Assembly (NCBI RefSeq): GCF_002494345.1
Contig: NZ_NXNI01000001.1
Span: 1 to 64,000, forward strand
DNA: 64,000 nucleotides
Direction of reading: 5' to 3'
DNA from: Natrinema ejinorense
GTDB lineage: Archaea > Halobacteriota > Halobacteria > Halobacteriales > Natrialbaceae
In this document: piece after piece, positions 51,305 through 60,527 of the stretch
How the letters are laid out: each line of letters starts with the position of its first letter
Numbering within the stretch: position 1 is the stretch's first letter
Notes under the pieces: model-generated
Told to the model about the DNA's origin: nothing
The model's database searches: none
The model's input: the letters and a program-made list of their open reading frames with translations, nothing else
Program-made: the position numbers and the translations under genes

Positions 51305-52498
51305 TCAGAGCAGGACTGCGCCCACAGCGGTGTAGCCGGCGTAGGAAACGATAATCGCGCCGGCCAGCGACCCGATCCACGCGAGGACGGTAATGCCCAT
51401 TTTGCGGGGACTGACGCCACCACCGGCGCCCGCAGCGGCGTAGCCGCTCCCGATGATCGCGCTGACGATGATCTCGTTGAACGAGACCGGAATGCCATAG
51501 AAGACGGCGGCCTGCGCGATGATAAAGGACGGGATGAGTGCCGCGATCGATCGCCGCGGCCCCAGCGAGGAGTAGTCCTGCGAGATCGCCTTGATCATTC
51601 GGGGTGCGCCGGTCCACGAGCCGAGCAGGAGGCCGAACCCGCCGCCGACGAGCATCGCCAGCAGCGGGAGGTCGAGTTCGCCCGACAGGGGAATCAGCGG
51701 TCCGATCGCCAGCCCGACCTGACTGCCGCCGGCCGAGAAGGCGACGAGGCCGCCGAGGACGAGCAGGAAGTGGCGCTCACCTTGCTCCGTTCCGCTTTGG
51801 AGGTCGAACGCGATCACACCCGCCCAGACGACCGCGATCGCGAGCGTCGCGACGGCGGTGCCGGCGATCGCCGGCCCGGGAATCCAGCCGCTCGAGGCCT
51901 GTGCGATCGACGCCCCGCCGGAACCGGAGCCGAGGATCGCGAACTCGATGTTGGCGACGATCGCGCCGACGAGCGCCGCGAGGACGATGACGAGGTACTC
52001 CTCGGAGAGTGCGTCGGCGCGAAGCGCCCGGGCGACCGCGTACGCGATGCCGCCCCCGACGAACGGCGTCAACACCCACAGCGTGGCGATTTCGGTGTAT
52101 TTCGGCCACGCGGGAGCGCCGCCCATGGCGAGTCCGACGCCGATGACCGCTCCCGTGACGGTAAACGCCGTCGCGATCGGATACCCCGTGAAGATGCCGA
52201 TCGCCACCAGCGCGGCCGCGATGAGGAGGGCCATCGTGGCGGCCAACGACGACAGCGTGACGTCGCCGGCGATCAGTTCGGTCCCCACCGCTTCGGAGAC
52301 GTTCGCCCCCTGGAGCACCGCGCCGCTGAAGCCAAGCAGTCCCACGAGAAAGCCCGCCCGCATTACCGAAATCGCGTTCGCGCCGACCGCCGGTGCGAAG
52401 GGTGTCGAACCGCTCGAGCCGGCGCCGATCGCCCAGGCCATGAAGAGACTCGCGAGTGCGGCCACGGCGAAGGTCCCGAGCGTGGCGATTTCGACCAT
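51305..52498 (-). CDS. Inorganic phosphate transporter, PiT family
   Basis: A 397-residue secondary transporter with about ten helices. The duplicated PiT signatures are visible: FAPAVGANAISVMRAGFLVG near residue 33 and the mirrored FSAGGSQVGLAIGPLI near 252, plus VSFNEIIVSAIIGSGYAAAG near 345. Members import phosphate with Na+ or H+. The usual GANDVAN motif is replaced by VGANAIS, as in other haloarchaeal PiT proteins. No PhoU-like regulator gene adjoins directly; the gene upstream in the same orientation encodes a DUF5828-type protein. Confidence 0.88.
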   Translation of the reverse strand: MVEIATLGTFAVAALASLFMAWAIGAGSSGSTPFAPAVGANAISVMRAGFLVGLLGFSGAVLQGANVSEAVGTELIAGDVTLSSLAATMALLIAAALVAIGIFTGYPIATAFTVTGAVIGVGLAMGGAPAWPKYTEIATLWVLTPFVGGGIAYAVARALRADALSEEYLVIVLAALVGAIVANIEFAILGSGSGGASIAQASSGWIPGPAIAGTAVATLAIAVVWAGVIAFDLQSGTEQGERHFLLVLGGLVAFSAGGSQVGLAIGPLIPLSGELDLPLLAMLVGGGFGLLLGSWTGAPRMIKAISQDYSSLGPRRSIAALIPSFIIAQAAVFYGIPVSFNEIIVSAIIGSGYAAAGAGGGVSPRKMGITVLAWIGSLAGAIIVSYAGYTAVGAVLL

Positions 52499-52587
52499 CT
52501 ATCCGGTTCATATTGGCGGCCCCTACAAGTGTGTGCCGACCTGTAGCTGTCAGCGTAGGCCCCGAGTCGGTGTGTCGGTCGGCCGTC

Positions 52588-53310
52588 TCAGTTCGTCGTG
52601 GATCTGGAGTTGTCGTCGGGTTCGGGTGGTGGCTCCGCACCCTCGATCGCTTCGGCCGCGTCGGTGTTTTTCTCCACTTCGACGTGCCAGCGGTCGATCT
52701 CGTCCTCGTACTCTGCGAGGCGGTCGGAGACCTCTTCTTTCAGTTCGTCGTCGTTGACGTTGACCTCGAAGACGAACTGTTCGCCGTTGTCGCCGTTTCG
52801 CGTCGACTGCTGGACGTTGGCACTGACGAGTTCGTTGTCGAAGTAGTAGGGCGCGAGCTGGGTCATCACGTTCTGATAGACCGTGTCCTCGACGCGGCGC
52901 AAGGCCTTCCGACTCGCGGAGTCGGCCGCGCGCGCGACGTAATCGACCGACTCCTTCCAGTTGTCCATCGCGGCCCCCGCGTCGTCGTCCTCGAGTTGCT
53001 CGTAGGACTCCGAGAGTTTCTCGCCGGCGGTTTTGATGTCTTCGTCGGGCTCTTTGCCCGCTTTCTCGCCTTTGCCCTCCTCGACGCTGGCCTGATCGGC
53101 GGTCTTTTCGCTGACGTCGGACTCGAGCGTTTCGTGGGCCTTGGGTCGCCACTCGTCCCACTCCTCGAAGGCGCGTGCGAAGTCCGCGCCGTCGTCCTCG
53201 TCAGGATCGTGAACGTCCACGTCTCGAAGGGCGCGCGTGATGCGCTCGCCGTGTTCGACGATATCGCCCCAGTCACCGCGAACTTTGAACCCCGAGATGC
53301 TCTCTTCCAT
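52588..53310 (-). CDS. DUF5828-like haloarchaeal protein
   Basis: A 240-residue, highly charged soluble protein, predicted mostly helical. It opens MEESISGFKVRGDWGDIVEHGERI. A Lys/Glu-rich central segment (EEGKGEKAGKEPDEDIKTAGE, about residues 77-97) precedes the conserved-looking core DNWKESVDYVARAADSASRK and NVMTQLAPYYFDNELVSAN. It corresponds to the haloarchaeal DUF5828 family as far as I recall; function unknown. A TATA-like ggtataaac lies about 30 bases upstream of the start. The phosphate permease gene follows 89 bases downstream. Confidence 0.72.
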   Translation of the reverse strand: MEESISGFKVRGDWGDIVEHGERITRALRDVDVHDPDEDDGADFARAFEEWDEWRPKAHETLESDVSEKTADQASVEEGKGEKAGKEPDEDIKTAGEKLSESYEQLEDDDAGAAMDNWKESVDYVARAADSASRKALRRVEDTVYQNVMTQLAPYYFDNELVSANVQQSTRNGDNGEQFVFEVNVNDDELKEEVSDRLAEYEDEIDRWHVEVEKNTDAAEAIEGAEPPPEPDDNSRSTTN

Positions 53311-53871
53311 TCGGCTGGGCGAGTCATAGCGTGCGGATCGGTATAAACTTCTCTGCCGTGACCTGCTTGGCCGGGAAATCGTCGGCCGTGGTGAGCTCTC
53401 GGAGCCGCTGCAACGGTTTCCACACTACTCGCGACGCTGTCGGGCGATTAAGTGTGCAGTGGCTTTCAGTGAGTACTCTACTGCTGCCCACCCGTTCCCT
53501 GCCCGCCACCGTCCCCTGCGTTCCCGCTCCCCACTCACGCATCATCCCACCCCCGGTTCGGTGCCCATCCATCCGCTGTCCACCGCTCGTTTCGTGGCCA
53601 CCGACCAACTCGAGGGACGTCGTACTGGAATCGATCGGCCGCTCGATCACCCCGATCGTCTCGGCGACGTGGGGATGGTGCTGGTCCTGCCGGCGCTTGG
53701 GGCGGCTCTCGGTGGCCATCCGGACGACCGTGTCGGCAATCACGGGCCCGAATACGGCGTTTCGGGCGATCGACCGCGCGGTAACTCCGGTCAGTTCCGC
53801 GAGACGACACGTCGGGTCGCCGTTCGCTGCTGATCGATACTGTGAACTACCCGGCGAGTGGCCATACGGGT
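53311..53871. other. 561-bp gap with a possible decayed gene on the minus strand
   Basis: No intact gene is supported. On the minus strand, from about 53835 to 53600, a frame encodes [19 protein letters not shown] and VIADTVVRMATESRPKRRQD with strong third-position G/C bias. The bias fades below 53590 and no good start exists. This may be what remains of a gene. The upstream 100 bases serve as promoters of the DUF5828-like gene (ggtataaac, 53339) and the right end precedes upp. Confidence 0.35.
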
Positions 53872-54549
53872 ATGACGATCGAAGACCGCGATAACGCCTA
53901 TCTCATCACGCACGCACTGGCGAAGGACACCCTCTCGCGCCTGCGAGACGTCGAGACCGAGCAGGTCAGCTTTCGCAAAGGGCTGGTCAAACTCGGCCGA
54001 ATCTGTGGCTACGAGATCATCGACGGCCGAATGGAGACCGAGTACGTCGAGATCGAGACGCCACTGGAGCAGACGATGGGCGAGCGGGTCCGCGGCCTCG
54101 ACGACGTCGTCATCATCAACGTTTTGCGCGCTGCGACGCCGTTCGTCGAAGGGCTGTTGAAAGCGTTCCCACGAGCGCGACAGGGTGTTATCAGCGCGAG
54201 TCGCGACGAGGAAGCCGGCCGGGCCGAGGACGGCTCCTTCCCGATCACGGTCGACTACGTGAAGCTGCCCGAAATCCACGAGGAGGACACGGTCATCATC
54301 GCTGACCCGATGCTCGCAACGGGGAGTACGATGTGTACCGTCCTCGAGCACGTCGTCGAGAACGCGACCCAGCCGGAGAACCTGATCGTTCTCTCGGCGC
54401 TGTCGGCACCCGAGGGACTGCTTCGGGTCAACGAGGCGTTCGACGAAGCCGACCTGTTGACGGTGTCGATCGACGACCGCCTCGACGAGGACGGCTTCAT
54501 CGTCCCCGGCCTCGGCGACGCCGGCGACCGCGCGTTCCGGACGACCTGA
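53872..54549 (+). CDS. upp: Uracil phosphoribosyltransferase
   Basis: A 225-residue salvage enzyme converting uracil and PRPP to UMP. The PRPP-binding loop is [20 protein letters not shown] near residue 137, and the uracil-binding end is [12 protein letters not shown] near 215. [19 protein letters not shown] near 87 and SASRDEEAG are family-typical. The ATG at 53872 ([14 protein letters not shown]) is preferred to 53842. A frameshifted cupin gene follows in the same direction after about 77 bases. Confidence 0.94.
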   Translation: MTIEDRDNAYLITHALAKDTLSRLRDVETEQVSFRKGLVKLGRICGYEIIDGRMETEYVEIETPLEQTMGERVRGLDDVVIINVLRAATPFVEGLLKAFPRARQGVISASRDEEAGRAEDGSFPITVDYVKLPEIHEEDTVIIADPMLATGSTMCTVLEHVVENATQPENLIVLSALSAPEGLLRVNEAFDEADLLTVSIDDRLDEDGFIVPGLGDAGDRAFRTT

Positions 54550-54626
54550 TTCGGTCGCTCCGGCCGGCTGTCGGGGCGGAACCGGGTGCCGACGGACTTT
54601 CGCGGATCCCCGCGAGTGGAACGTCT

Positions 54627-55000
54627 ATGGAGTACAGCGTCGTCGATCCGGACGACCTCGAGCGAGCCGACGACCGACCGTGCGATCTCCGCCGACTGAG
54701 CGAGGCGGCCGGGATGGACAACGTCGCGATCAACCACTTCGACGCGAAGCCGGGCGAGCAGTTGCCGCTGGCCTCCCACGTCCACGACACCCAGGAGGAG
54801 CGTTCCTCGTCCTCTCGGGACCGCTTCACGTCGAGACACCTGAGGAAGACCCCGTCGTACCCGAAGGCTCGATGTTCGCGGCCAAACCCAACTCCCCACA
54901 CCGAGCGTACAATCCCGACGACGCCGAGGGATCGGTCTCGGTCGTCGCGATCGGTGCGCCGCCGGTCGACGACGTCGCGCCCTACGATCTCGCCGAGTAA
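54627..55000 (+). pseudogene. Cupin-domain gene with a single-base frameshift
   Basis: From ATG 54627 the first frame encodes a cupin start: MEYSVVDPDDLERADD, then FDAKPGEQLPLASHVHDTQE with the metal-site histidines. At 54795-54801 (ggaggagcg) the frame must shift by one base to continue as AFLVLSGPLHVETPEEDPVV, then SMFAAKPNSPHRAYNPDDAE and a stop at 54998. Restoring one G would give a normal cupin of about 124 residues. Without it, translation continues in the wrong frame to 55187. It may be a true recent mutation or a sequencing error at the GGAGGAG run. Confidence 0.82.
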
Positions 55001-55049
55001 GCGGTCGAGCGATCTCCGGGACTGTGCGATGCTCGCGGTACTATCGACC

Positions 55050-55244
55050 CTATTCGCAGGTGTCGATTCCCAGCAACGCGTTCATCGGACATCGCTGGAT
55101 AACCGCAGTAGCGAAGAGGTCGCTCCCGGCGATGAACAGGAGCGTACCAGCCGTCCGATTTCGGTTTCGGTACCCGATCACCAGTAACACCGCCGCGAGG
55201 ACGAACCGGCCGAGCCGGTCGTATCCGCCGACGTTTTTGTCCAT
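55050..55244 (-). CDS. DUF2892-like small membrane protein
   Basis: A 64-residue protein starting MDKNVGGYDRLGRFVLAAVL, the classical DUF2892 opening, with two short transmembrane segments and the ending RCPMNALLGIDTCE. The conserved Cys residues (CPMNALLGIDTC) suit the group that is often fused to or beside rhodanese domains; no rhodanese is adjacent here. Function unknown. The start at 55244 is preferred to 55283 because the family opening begins there. Confidence 0.85.
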   Translation of the reverse strand: MDKNVGGYDRLGRFVLAAVLLVIGYRNRNRTAGTLLFIAGSDLFATAVIQRCPMNALLGIDTCE

Positions 55245-55441
55245 ACCGAAGCGAACGTTCGAAAGCGGTATAGAGGTTCTCACCGATCCCCTCGCTTTCG
55301 ATCGACTACCGTTCGGCCGGCTATCCCGTCAGCGGTTCGAACCGGACGAGCCGATCACTCGAACGCGAGGCCTCCGTCTTCGAGTCGTCGACAGTCGCCA
55401 CTCTCATTACTATTTTAACACCACTGACCGTCCCTTCGGTC

Positions 55442-56323
55442 GTGACTGATCGTGACTCGAGTCGCTCGCTCGAGCGCGGCGAGGAGGCCACCGAGAGATC
55501 GGACCTGGCGTTTCGACTCGCGTTCGGGGGGTACGTCGGCGTTCTCCTCGCGGGCATCGTGGCGAGCGTCCTGGCCCTGACGGACCGCCCGTCGATCGTC
55601 GTTCTCGGAGCGACGGTCGTCGCTCTCCTGAGCGGGTGTCTCGTCGCGATCGCCCTCGCGAGGCACGCCGGCGGGCTGGCGGTGTGGCTCGGCGGAACCC
55701 GCGGCCGGCGATCGGCGATCGTTCTCCTGGCCGGTCCGTTCGGGATGGCGACTGCCGCCTCGCTGGTGACTGCGTTCCCCTCACGATTCACCAACGCGAC
55801 ACTCGGAGCGGGGATCGTCGTCGCCATCGTCGGGGCCGTCCTCGGATGGATGGCCCAGAGCCGCGCCGTGAACGCGGTGACGGGGGACGAACCTGCAGCG
55901 ACGTGGCAGTGGCAGCCCCCGAGCAGCCCCAAACTGGACGCCGTTTTGCTCGCCACCTGGGCCCTCTTGGGGGCGACCGCCGCCGCCAGTGGCGACTGGG
56001 CGGAGTCGATGCTGTGGGCTGGTCTGGCGGCGTTCTGGGTGTGTAGCAGTCTCGTCGAGGGCCGTTGGCGGGTGGGTTCGGTGGGAGAAACGCCCGAAAT
56101 CCGCGTGTATGATGCCGGTCTCGTCAAACAACGGCCGTATACCCGATCGCTCGTCTCGTGGAGTGACGTCTCGCACGTTCGGGTCCGGGAGGACGAACTC
56201 GTTCTGGATCGCGGCCTGTTCGACGTTCGCTTCGATCGTGACGAACTCGCGGAGCTCGAGGCCATTCGGGCGGAAATCGAACGCCACTTGCCTGACGGTG
56301 TTCCGAGCGCAGTCGCGGAGTGA
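55442..56323 (+). CDS. Haloarchaeal membrane protein with C-terminal PH-like domain
   Basis: A 293-residue protein. An acidic N-terminus of about 23 residues is followed by about six hydrophobic segments (for example YVGVLLAGIVASVLAL, SAIVLLAGPFGMATAASLVT, LLATWALLGATAA). The C-terminal domain is beta-rich with EIRVYDAGLVKQRPYTRSLV and WSDVSHVRVREDELVLDRG, then a helix (LAELEAIRAEIERHL), as in bacterial PH domains. The function is unknown. The start is GTG 55442: the TATA-like ctattttaac (55408-55417) is about 28 bases upstream, and no in-frame ATG fits better. It converges on yigZ with 42 bases between. Confidence 0.75.
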   Translation: MTDRDSSRSLERGEEATERSDLAFRLAFGGYVGVLLAGIVASVLALTDRPSIVVLGATVVALLSGCLVAIALARHAGGLAVWLGGTRGRRSAIVLLAGPFGMATAASLVTAFPSRFTNATLGAGIVVAIVGAVLGWMAQSRAVNAVTGDEPAATWQWQPPSSPKLDAVLLATWALLGATAAASGDWAESMLWAGLAAFWVCSSLVEGRWRVGSVGETPEIRVYDAGLVKQRPYTRSLVSWSDVSHVRVREDELVLDRGLFDVRFDRDELAELEAIRAEIERHLPDGVPSAVAE

Positions 56324-56365
56324 TGGAGTCGAGCCAGCCACACAGGCCCTGCTCGGGGTTCTTCG

Positions 56366-56983
56366 TCACTCGAGGTCGGCTCGTCCGCTCGTCGCGCTCC
56401 GAACGCGATCCCGGAACGCCTCGCCCTCCGCGAGCGGGACGCGAACGTCGAAGCTGACCGCGGCCTCGTAGTCGGCCTCGAACTCGTAGCCCTCGCTCTC
56501 CAGAATCGACCGGACGGTTCCGGAGTCGTCGTACTCGACGGTGATCGTGACCCGTTCGTGGGGTCGCTCCTCGACGATGCCGGCCGCGTCGACTGCCTCT
56601 TTCACCGCGCGGGAGTACGCTCGGACGAGTCCGCCGACGCCGAGATTCGTCCCGCCGTAGTAGCGCGTCACGACGACCGCGCAGTTCTCGAGGTCCTGCT
56701 GTGCGAGGACGTTCAGCGCCGGTTTCCCGGCCGAGCCGGAGGGCTCGCCGTCGTCGCTGGAGTACTCCCGGAGGAAGTAGCCGTCCGTCTCCTCGTCGCC
56801 GGCCCGGACGCGATAGGCTGGCACGTTGTGGGTCGCGTCGGCGTACTCCTCGCGGACCGCGTCGACGAAGGCCTCGGCGGCGTCGACCGATTCGACGGGC
56901 CGAACGTGGCCGATGAACTCCGAGCCCTGGACGACGAACTCGGCGGTAGCCGGCGCCACAACGGTGCGGTATGCCCGGCTCAC
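56366..56983 (-). CDS. YigZ/IMPACT family protein
   Basis: A 205-residue protein. The IMPACT/UPF0029 core is evident: SEFIGHVRPVESVDAAEAF near residue 21, THNVPAYRVRAGDEETDGYF near 51, SSDDGEPSGSAGKPALNVL near 75, and VVVTRYYGGTNLGVGGLVRAYS near 103. A C-terminal DUF1949-like domain (ERVTITVEYDDSGTVRSILE) follows. Eukaryotic IMPACT modulates GCN2; bacterial YigZ has no settled function. It may be a translation or stress factor. It stands alone, divergent from the gene at 57170. Confidence 0.9.
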   Translation of the reverse strand: MSRAYRTVVAPATAEFVVQGSEFIGHVRPVESVDAAEAFVDAVREEYADATHNVPAYRVRAGDEETDGYFLREYSSDDGEPSGSAGKPALNVLAQQDLENCAVVVTRYYGGTNLGVGGLVRAYSRAVKEAVDAAGIVEERPHERVTITVEYDDSGTVRSILESEGYEFEADYEAAVSFDVRVPLAEGEAFRDRVRSATSGRADLE

Positions 56984-57169
56984 GGCCGTCCACCCTCCAC
57001 GTCTCGCCGCAGATGTCGCAACTCGAGGCCGGCCATAGCCGGCGATACTGCCGCCGGCGAAAAGAGCCCGTCGGTCCCGCTTTTCGGTCGCCTCGGGAAC
57101 TGGTTCGGCTCCCGGGTACGTTTCGCTGGGACCCGTAGGCTATTATTACTGCGTGCGCTTTGTCCACAC

Positions 57170-57592
57170 ATGGACGGGGAAACTATCGCTTCGGAACTCG
57201 CAGATGAAATACACAGCGTCTGTCGGACGACGGTCGGCGACGAACTCCGTAGTATCACCTACTTCACCGAGGACGAGGTCGAACAGCTGTACCTCCGATC
57301 CGACCTCGAGCAGACCGCAGACCTGATCGGCTTCGCCGAACACGAACGACTTGGCTTTCGCTCGCAGTCGGCCTACCGGAACACGCAACTCGGCGAGTAT
57401 CAGGCGACGATTCGCATGTTCGAAAACGGCTACCTCTCGCGGGTCATTCGCGGCCCACACGGCGTCTGGGTGACGACCGACGACATGTCGATGGAGCGAT
57501 TCGAGGAACTCACGAGCGCGCTCGCGTCGGTGCTCGACGAGTACGCGGACACCGTCGACGTCGAGGGCGAACGCGACGACGGAGACAGGTAG
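57170..57592 (+). CDS. Conserved haloarchaeal protein, 140 residues, unknown function
   Basis: A soluble acidic protein opening ETIASELADEIHSVCRTTVG. The centre reads SITYFTEDEVEQLYLRSDL and LGEYQATIRMFENGYLSRVI, followed by GPHGVWVTTDDMSMERFEEL and a helical end. The alternating strand-helix pattern suggests a roadblock/PAS-like small fold, but no family is recognised. The ATG at 57170 follows the TATA-like ctattatta (57140) by about 27 bases, so it is probably leaderless; an extension to 56558 would run through yigZ antisense and is rejected. It converges on the ACT-domain gene across a hairpin repeat. Confidence 0.75.
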   Translation: MDGETIASELADEIHSVCRTTVGDELRSITYFTEDEVEQLYLRSDLEQTADLIGFAEHERLGFRSQSAYRNTQLGEYQATIRMFENGYLSRVIRGPHGVWVTTDDMSMERFEELTSALASVLDEYADTVDVEGERDDGDR

Positions 57593-57594
57593 GT

Positions 57595-57661
57595 GTCGCT
57601 GGGTCCCGACGCACCCGCAGGCGGGTCGCCGCTGGGTCGGCACTGACCGACAGGAGTCCGT
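57595..57661. repeat. Convergent-gene hairpin repeat, diverged copy 3
   Basis: A 67-bp element in the 81-base gap between convergent genes. ACCCGC and GCGGGT form an inner stem with a CCGAC/GTCGG outer stem. The right end ACTGACCGACAGGAGTCCGT matches the copy at 50357 in 17 of 20 positions. The left arm is no longer recognisable. Confidence 0.6.
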
Positions 57662-57673
57662 CCGAGCAGCCGG

Positions 57674-58177
57674 TTACTGAATCTCGATCTTCCGGACGAA
57701 CTCGAGGTCGCGCAACGCGGTGATCACCTCGCCCGGCAACTCCTCGTCGGTGATCAGGTAGAGCCGGGGTTCGTCGGTGAACTCGGGATCTTCGCTGATC
57801 GTCTGGCGAATCGAGATGCCGTGTTCGGCCAGGGTTCCCGTGACCGTGGCGACGAGCCCCTTCTGCTCGGCGTCGATCACTTCGATCGAGAGGACCGTCA
57901 GATCGAGCACGGGTGCCAGATCCATCAGACTCGGTACCTGCGAGATGTTCTGGAAGATCCGGCGCAGCTCGGGATCGTCGAGGATGACGTCGGTCGTCGA
58001 GTCGACGACCCGGCGATCGACACCGATTTCGCGGGCGATTCCCGTGTTCGGAATCTCGATTCCACCGGAAACGACCCGGCCATCGTCGTTGACCGAAAAG
58101 CCACGCTCGAGGAGCAGTCGGATGACGGCCTGCTGACTCGGCGACCCCTCGAACTTCTCCATGATCTCGTCGAACAT
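57674..58177 (-). CDS. ACT-domain regulator of amino-acid metabolism
   Basis: A 167-residue protein. The N-terminal half is helical with a helix-turn-helix-like part (QQAVIRLLLERGFSVND, then NTGIAREIGVDRRVVDST). The C-terminal half is an ACT domain (LTVLSIEVIDAEQKGLVATV, GTLAEHGISIRQTISED) for binding an amino acid. This layout is the archaeal COG2150-type regulator. The genes it controls cannot be inferred from its neighbours. It converges on the gene at 57170. Confidence 0.85.
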   Translation of the reverse strand: MFDEIMEKFEGSPSQQAVIRLLLERGFSVNDDGRVVSGGIEIPNTGIAREIGVDRRVVDSTTDVILDDPELRRIFQNISQVPSLMDLAPVLDLTVLSIEVIDAEQKGLVATVTGTLAEHGISIRQTISEDPEFTDEPRLYLITDEELPGEVITALRDLEFVRKIEIQ

Positions 58178-58326
58178 TCGTTGCCGAGTGTACGCACGCG
58201 CCGGTATAATGCCCGGTGGTCGGCTCCGCAGCGGCGGGTCCGGTGGCGCGGGAACCGCCGGCGATCCGTCACGCCGGGTGACCGTCCGACGAATGCCTTT
58301 TTACTGTCTCCGTGACAGTCGATAGT

Positions 58327-59160
58327 ATGCGCCAACTCCGGAGCTGTGACTTCTGTGAGGCCGACGCTGTCGGTACGTTCGAGATCGTCCCCCCGGAACT
58401 CGAGCCGACCGACGCCGAGCAGCGCCGCGTCGTCTGCTGTTCGAACTGCAAGGAGCGACTCGAGACCCTGCTGGAACCCTTGCTCGCCCGTGCCGGGGCC
58501 GACGCTGTCGACGGTGACCGCGACGCGACTGTCGATCGCGACCGGACGGGCACGGGGACTCCCGTCGCCACCGCCGACGAATCGACGGCGAGCCGATCCC
58601 GGACGTCGGCTCCTCACGCGACCGTCTCCGAGCCGACTGGTGCGTCCGACGATCGAGCCGGTTCCCCGGCGGGCGAGGACGAACCGGACCCCGAATCGGA
58701 ACGCGAGTCCGGGTCGCGATCCGAATCGGTACTCGAAGCGGGGATTACCTTCGAGCGCGACGCTCAGGCGGACAGCAGTGGCGAGCGACCGGACGACGAT
58801 GGCGTCGACGAGGTGGCCGACTCGAGCGCCCCGTCGGAGCCGGCGTCCGACTCGCCGGCCGAGACGGAGTCGTCGGAATCGGACCCGGCGACCGACGCGG
58901 AACCCGACTCCGAAGCCGATTCGGCCGATTCTTCGACGGCCGTGACCGAGCGGACGGACTCGTCGAGCCGGCCACCGGCGGCGTACAACAAGGTCGTCCG
59001 GCTCCTCCGAAACCGCGAGTTCCCGATGAAACGCAGCGCCGTCGAAACGTTGGCCGCTGGGGCCTACGACCTCGAGAGTCACGAGGTCGAGGCGATCGTC
59101 GACCACGCGATCGAGGACGGCGAGTTCGTCGAGAAGCGAGGGAAACTCCGCCGGACGTAG
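58327..59160 (+). CDS. Zinc-ribbon protein with disordered acidic linker and C-terminal helical domain
   Basis: A 277-residue protein. The N-terminus has a treble Cys pattern (LRSCDFCEADAVGTFEIV, then VVCCSNCKERLE) suited to zinc. A low-complexity Asp/Ser/Glu/Thr region of about 150 residues follows. It ends with a compact helical module (AAYNKVVRLLRNREFPMKRS, YDLESHEVEAIVDHAIEDGE, VEKRGKLRRT) that resembles a winged helix or UBA-like fold. The overall role is unknown; nucleic-acid binding is plausible. ATG 58327 is chosen since it follows a TATA-like ctttttact (58292) by about 30 bases and starts just before the Cys motif. Confidence 0.75.
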   Translation: MRQLRSCDFCEADAVGTFEIVPPELEPTDAEQRRVVCCSNCKERLETLLEPLLARAGADAVDGDRDATVDRDRTGTGTPVATADESTASRSRTSAPHATVSEPTGASDDRAGSPAGEDEPDPESERESGSRSESVLEAGITFERDAQADSSGERPDDDGVDEVADSSAPSEPASDSPAETESSESDPATDAEPDSEADSADSSTAVTERTDSSSRPPAAYNKVVRLLRNREFPMKRSAVETLAAGAYDLESHEVEAIVDHAIEDGEFVEKRGKLRRT

Positions 59161-59221
59161 CCGATCGTTGGTGTTCGACGGAGTCCGGCTGGGGCCGATC
59201 CCCGAGCCAGTGCGTGACCTG

Positions 59222-59809
59222 CTACAGCGTTCCTTTCGTACTCGGCGTCCCGTCTCGGCGCTCGTCGAGTCGCGTCGCATCGTCGAGGGCCCGCGTCAGG
59301 GCCTTGAACAGCGCCTCGACCTCGTGGTGGGCGTTCTCGCCCGTGACCTCGAGATGGAGCGTCAGGCCGGCGTTCATCGCCAGCGATTCCCCGAAGTGAC
59401 GCGCCATGTCGCTCGTGAACCCGCCGATCGATTCCTGGGAGAAGTTCCCGTCGAAGTAAAACCGCGGCCGCCCGCTCACGTCGACGACTGCGCCAGCGAT
59501 GGCCTCGTCCAGCGGGACCCGGCGATCCGCGTACCGGACGATCCCCGATCGATCGCCGAGGGCCTCGTCCAGCGCCGTTCCGAGTGCGATCGCGACGTCT
59601 TCGACCGTGTGGTGATCGTCGATCTCGAGGTCGCCGTCGCAGGTGACCTCGAGGTCGAACAGGCCGTGGTTGGCAAACGCCGTCAGCATGTGATCGAAGA
59701 ACCCGATGCCGGTGTCGACCGTGGCCGTTCCGGTGCCGTCGATCTCGAGCGTGCACTCGATCGACGTCTCGGCCGTTTCGCGCGTGACAGTTGCCGATCG
59801 CTCGCTCAT
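59222..59809 (-). CDS. hisB: Imidazoleglycerol-phosphate dehydratase
   Basis: A 195-residue enzyme of histidine biosynthesis, converting imidazoleglycerol phosphate to imidazoleacetol phosphate. The two metal-binding His clusters are [14 protein letters not shown] near residue 63 and [20 protein letters not shown] near 162; [17 protein letters not shown] near 35 is also diagnostic. The monofunctional length fits archaea. The start at 59809 ([12 protein letters not shown]) is preferred to 59836. No other his gene is nearby, as is common in haloarchaea. It converges on the zinc-ribbon gene. Confidence 0.95.
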   Translation of the reverse strand: MSERSATVTRETAETSIECTLEIDGTGTATVDTGIGFFDHMLTAFANHGLFDLEVTCDGDLEIDDHHTVEDVAIALGTALDEALGDRSGIVRYADRRVPLDEAIAGAVVDVSGRPRFYFDGNFSQESIGGFTSDMARHFGESLAMNAGLTLHLEVTGENAHHEVEALFKALTRALDDATRLDERRDGTPSTKGTL

Positions 59810-60086
59810 GAGAGAGTGATGCTGCCCCCGGTACAAGGGGGTTCCGCTCGTCGCAGTCCACGCATCGCTGACCGACGCTCGATAGTCGGCTCGAACGCCG
59901 ATCGACGTCGATTCAGCAAAACGCTCTCAGATCAAATTATAAAATGTCTAAGTATCTCTGAAGGAGTATAAAAAAGTAATTTGACGCCGATCTCGAGGGT
60001 GAAACGGATCGAAATGACGCCAATATTCAACCCGTTATATGATCGTCTGGCTGAATGTGTTATTCGAGAAGAGGTGTCCCGACCCC

Positions 60087-60353
60087 ATGTCAAACCCCTC
60101 CACCGTGTCGAACGAATCGATCGCCCCGTCGGACCCTGAGGCAAAACTCCTCAGGGAGTACTCCGACCGAATCCGCCGCTCGCTCAAAGGCCCCGCACAG
60201 TTCCTGTCGTTCTGGATCGCTATCGCCTTACCCTTCATCCATCTCCCGCTCCTCGCACAGGGGCTCGGCGATCCGACCGTCACGCTGACGTTCGTCGTCT
60301 TGCTTGCCATCAACGTCCTCGCCCTCTACGCGGGTCACGGCTACAACAACTGA
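60087..60353 (+). CDS. Small two-helix haloarchaeal membrane protein
   Basis: An 88-residue protein. A polar N-terminal half (SNESIAPSDPEAKLLREYSD) is followed by two hydrophobic segments (QFLSFWIAIALPFIHLPLL and TLTFVVLLAINVLALYAG). No domain is recognised. The ATG at 60087 is used since a GAGGTG lies 11 bases upstream. The 230-base region before it is AT-rich (two TATA-like boxes at 59937 and 59967, ttatatg at 60035). It could be a subunit of a membrane complex, but context gives no lead. Confidence 0.6.
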   Translation: MSNPSTVSNESIAPSDPEAKLLREYSDRIRRSLKGPAQFLSFWIAIALPFIHLPLLAQGLGDPTVTLTFVVLLAINVLALYAGHGYNN

Positions 60354-60527
60354 GCCGCTCCGTCGACGGTCGGCTCCCCTGCCCGATTCGGTCCCACACT
60401 TGATTCGCGTCTTCCGAACTGTTCTTCCGTTTCGCTGTGCACGTCCGGCTAGTCGGTACCGGTTCGCGTCGATTGGTCCTCGAGCCCTTCGAGACGTTTA
60501 CCTGTGGTCCGGCCCGACGTGGGAGCA

